Shown here piece by piece: positions 14,529 through 16,388 of a stretch of DNA of 16,388 bases. This DNA comes from an uncultured Erysipelotrichaceae bacterium (lineage in GTDB: Bacteria; Bacillota_I; Bacilli_A; RFN20; CAG-826): positions 1 through 16,388 of the forward strand of contig CAMYZF010000022.1 in the NCBI GenBank assembly GCA_947303755.1, written 5' to 3'. A program made the position numbers and the translations under genes. The notes beneath the pieces were generated by a model. The model did no database searches. It was given only the letters and a program-made list of their open reading frames with translations, and was not told the origin of the DNA. Each line of letters begins with the position of its first letter. The stretch's first letter is position 1.

Positions 14529-15515
14529 ATGTTTAAAACAGGCTTATTACTTTTTTCTAGCATCTTTGCAGTTGCCTTATCCTCATGCGGTAAAGTGACT
14601 CATAAACCAGGCGAATATATCCTTGATTTAGATTACAAAAGCGATTATCGAATTCTTCAGTTAACCGATATTCACTTTGGCGACAAAGATGATTTAGAAA
14701 AACATTTCAAATTCATGGATTTAACAATTGACGAATCCAAACCAGATTTAATTGTTGTTACAGGTGACTTATTCACCTTCGCAAGTAAAACCACAGCAAA
14801 ACGTTTGTTTAGCTATCTCGATAGCAAAGGCGCTAAATGGACAGTTTGTTTTGGTAACCACGATGAACAAACCTACTTCTCAGTCGATTGGTTAACATCC
14901 TATCTAAATAAGTATGGTTCCAACTGTGTCTTCAAAGATTTCCAAGACGATGATATGCAGGGTAACTCAAACTTTGCAATCAACCTTAAGAAAGGTGACG
15001 ATATCTTTGAACAATTATTCATCATGGACTCTAACAGATATAACTATGGTGATTATCAAGGTTATGACTACTTCAAAGAAGAGCAAATCAAATGGTATAG
15101 CGATGTCGTTGACTACACCACCGAACAAAACGCTGGCGAAGTAGTGCCATCACTCATGTTCTATCACATCCCACTTCCAGAAATCGATGATGCTTGGGAC
15201 AAAGCACAAGCAGGTGATCCAGAAGCTGTTCTTGTATATGGAGAAAAAGGTGAAGCTGCTTGCCCACCAACTTACAATTCACTTTTCTTTAAAACAATTT
15301 TAGAAAAGCAATCTACAACCGGAATGTATTTCGGTCACGATCATTTAAATAACTTCATTGTTAACTACAAAGGTATTGATTTTGCCTATGGCATTAAATC
15401 TACTGACCGTATTTATTTCTCTGAAAAAATGATGGGTGGAAGAACAATTGTTCTTCACGATGATCACAGTGTTTCTTATGAACATCACTATCACACCTAT
15501 GAGGAGGTAAAGTAA
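14529..15515 (+). CDS. Calcineurin-like metallophosphoesterase lipoprotein
   Basis: This 328-residue protein has a signal peptide ending in lipobox ALSSC with the lipidated C20, so it sits on the outer face of the membrane. The metallophosphoesterase motifs are complete and in order: DIH (D47, H49), GD (79-80), GNHD (109-112), YHIP (H213) and GHDH (269-272). Together they bind a two-metal centre that cleaves phosphoester bonds. Relatives act on nucleotides, phospholipids or phosphorylated envelope components; the substrate is unknown. Start at ATG 14529 has a GGAGG site at 14517-14521. The gene is followed after one base by a membrane protein gene, whose ribosome binding site lies inside this one's end, so the two are translationally coupled. 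Confidence 0.93.
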   Translation: MFKTGLLLFSSIFAVALSSCGKVTHKPGEYILDLDYKSDYRILQLTDIHFGDKDDLEKHFKFMDLTIDESKPDLIVVTGDLFTFASKTTAKRLFSYLDSKGAKWTVCFGNHDEQTYFSVDWLTSYLNKYGSNCVFKDFQDDDMQGNSNFAINLKKGDDIFEQLFIMDSNRYNYGDYQGYDYFKEEQIKWYSDVVDYTTEQNAGEVVPSLMFYHIPLPEIDDAWDKAQAGDPEAVLVYGEKGEAACPPTYNSLFFKTILEKQSTTGMYFGHDHLNNFIVNYKGIDFAYGIKSTDRIYFSEKMMGGRTIVLHDDHSVSYEHHYHTYEEVK

Positions 15516-15516
15516 G

Positions 15517-16388
15517 ATGAAAAAACGTTCTCATATTTTTATCACTCTTGCTGTAATCACCTTCGTTGGTGCGTGGTTTGCAATGCTCGCTTCTAACATG
15601 CTTGGAAGCGACTTAGGAAACAAGGCTGTTGGCTTTAGCAATATGACAATTCTTGTCTCTCTTCCAGCCGTATTTGTGGCCTTAACATTTGTTGTTACAC
15701 TTCTTTACATCATCAGAATGCAAAGACATCCAGATTGCAAAAAGAGACTGACTAGATTGTATTCAATCTATTATGTTGTCTTTGGCGCGTTAGGCGCTAT
15801 CTTCGCTATCGTAGGAAGTTTAGTTTGCTATGGCACCTTAGTAGGTCCAAACCCATTCCCAGGCTATTCAATCATTTTCTTAATTCTAAACTTATTAGTT
15901 GCGGGAGCAGGCGCCTATGGATTATTCGTATGTTTGAAAAAACTTCCTGAAGATCAGGGAAAAATCAAAGTAGGTGTTGTCTATGTCTTAAAGACAATCG
16001 GATGGTTCTTATTTGTTTCTCTATTATTAAATAGACTCGGAATGTTTGTTTCGTTCCCATTATATTTCTATGCTAGAAACTTCTACAAGACCTTCCCATT
16101 CTATCTCTATTTATTACTCCCAGTTTTCTTAGGAGTGGTGGAAGTACTTCATATTTACAAAGTCGGTGAAAGAAAAACAATTAACCTTCTAACCTATATT
16201 GGCTTAGGATTAAATGTTATCTTCTTTACCTACATTGTTATTATGGGTGCGACCGATACAGGTTTCATCTCTTCAGTTTCACAAGCAATGCCACTTGAAA
16301 GACTTGCTTCTAAACCACTTGAAATCTTAATTCACTTCGTTGCTTATAACGGAGTAATCGCCGTGTTACTAGTCCAAAATAGAAAAGC
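15517..16388 (+). CDS. Polytopic membrane protein, 3' end cut by window
   Basis: An open frame from ATG 15517 runs to the window edge (290 residues, no stop). A strong GAGGAGG site lies at 15501-15507, within the last codons of the phosphoesterase gene. About eight membrane helices are predicted by eye near 7-27, 43-66, 83-106, 117-140, 153-175, 193-214, 223-245 and 268-286. There is no conserved motif I recognise and no large extracellular domain so far. The 1-base spacing to the phosphoesterase lipoprotein suggests the two products act together at the membrane. It could be a transporter, enzyme or scaffold. Confidence 0.85.
   Translation, partial: MKKRSHIFITLAVITFVGAWFAMLASNMLGSDLGNKAVGFSNMTILVSLPAVFVALTFVVTLLYIIRMQRHPDCKKRLTRLYSIYYVVFGALGAIFAIVGSLVCYGTLVGPNPFPGYSIIFLILNLLVAGAGAYGLFVCLKKLPEDQGKIKVGVVYVLKTIGWFLFVSLLLNRLGMFVSFPLYFYARNFYKTFPFYLYLLLPVFLGVVEVLHIYKVGERKTINLLTYIGLGLNVIFFTYIVIMGATDTGFISSVSQAMPLERLASKPLEILIHFVAYNGVIAVLLVQNRK

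Noticed and set aside
14515..14529. Four-codon frame (ATG GAG GAA AAA TAA) overlapping the phosphoesterase start
   Set aside because: The GGAGG inside it is the ribosome binding site of the real gene, and the mini frame has no such site of its own.

Overview
This is an AT-rich chromosomal stretch from a low-GC Gram-positive-type bacterium. The lipoprotein lipobox sequences, Bacillus-style cardiolipin synthase, strong AGGAGG ribosome binding sites and short U-tailed terminators all fit Bacillota. The many small membrane proteins of unknown role suggest an uncultured Bacilli lineage near Erysipelotrichales, Acholeplasmatales or RF39, but that placement is inference. Stop codons are mostly TAA and TAG. 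TGA appears once as a stop, after the EF-G-like gene, and tryptophan is TGG in the genes inspected, so there is no sign of a reassigned code. No mobile element, CRISPR array, rRNA or tRNA was seen. No gene-free gap exceeds 300 bases; the longest is 194 bases at 14335-14528.

Layout. (1) 1-2831: a truncated minus-strand zinc-ribbon membrane protein. Divergent from it is a plus-strand pair, an unknown membrane protein and a family 2 glycosyltransferase of the dolichyl/polyprenyl-phosphate type. A short unknown minus-strand gene then overlaps the glycosyltransferase tail-to-tail. (2) 2868-6844: a large anchored extracytoplasmic protein built from a duplicated unit, with a hairpin leader and its own terminator; then cardiolipin synthase; then a divergent HdeD-like membrane protein. 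(3) 6850-9490: a minus-strand operon of a six-repeat protein, cysE, cysK and a 4'-phosphopantetheinyl transferase, ending at a bidirectional terminator. (4) 9514-11169: a minus-strand operon of nitroreductase, GH114-like lipoprotein and a two-helix membrane protein. (5) 11199-14386: a two-gene minus-strand operon of a Fic protein followed by an EF-G paralogue. Its promoter carries a palindrome over the -10 element. (6) 14529-16388: a metallophosphoesterase lipoprotein translationally coupled to a polytopic membrane protein that runs off the window.

How the genes work together. CysE and CysK convert serine to cysteine via O-acetylserine. Cysteine supplies the thiol arm of phosphopantetheine, the group the adjacent transferase attaches to carrier proteins. 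Cardiolipin synthase, the glycosyltransferase and several anchored or polytopic proteins point to envelope biogenesis. The Fic/EF-G-like pair joins a predicted nucleotidyl-transferring enzyme to a translation-type GTPase and is one of the more intriguing links here. No complete novel defence or mobile system was evident. The most distinctive items are the 16-residue-repeat protein, the duplicated extracytoplasmic protein with its hairpin leader, and the Fic/EF-G pair with its operator-like palindrome.
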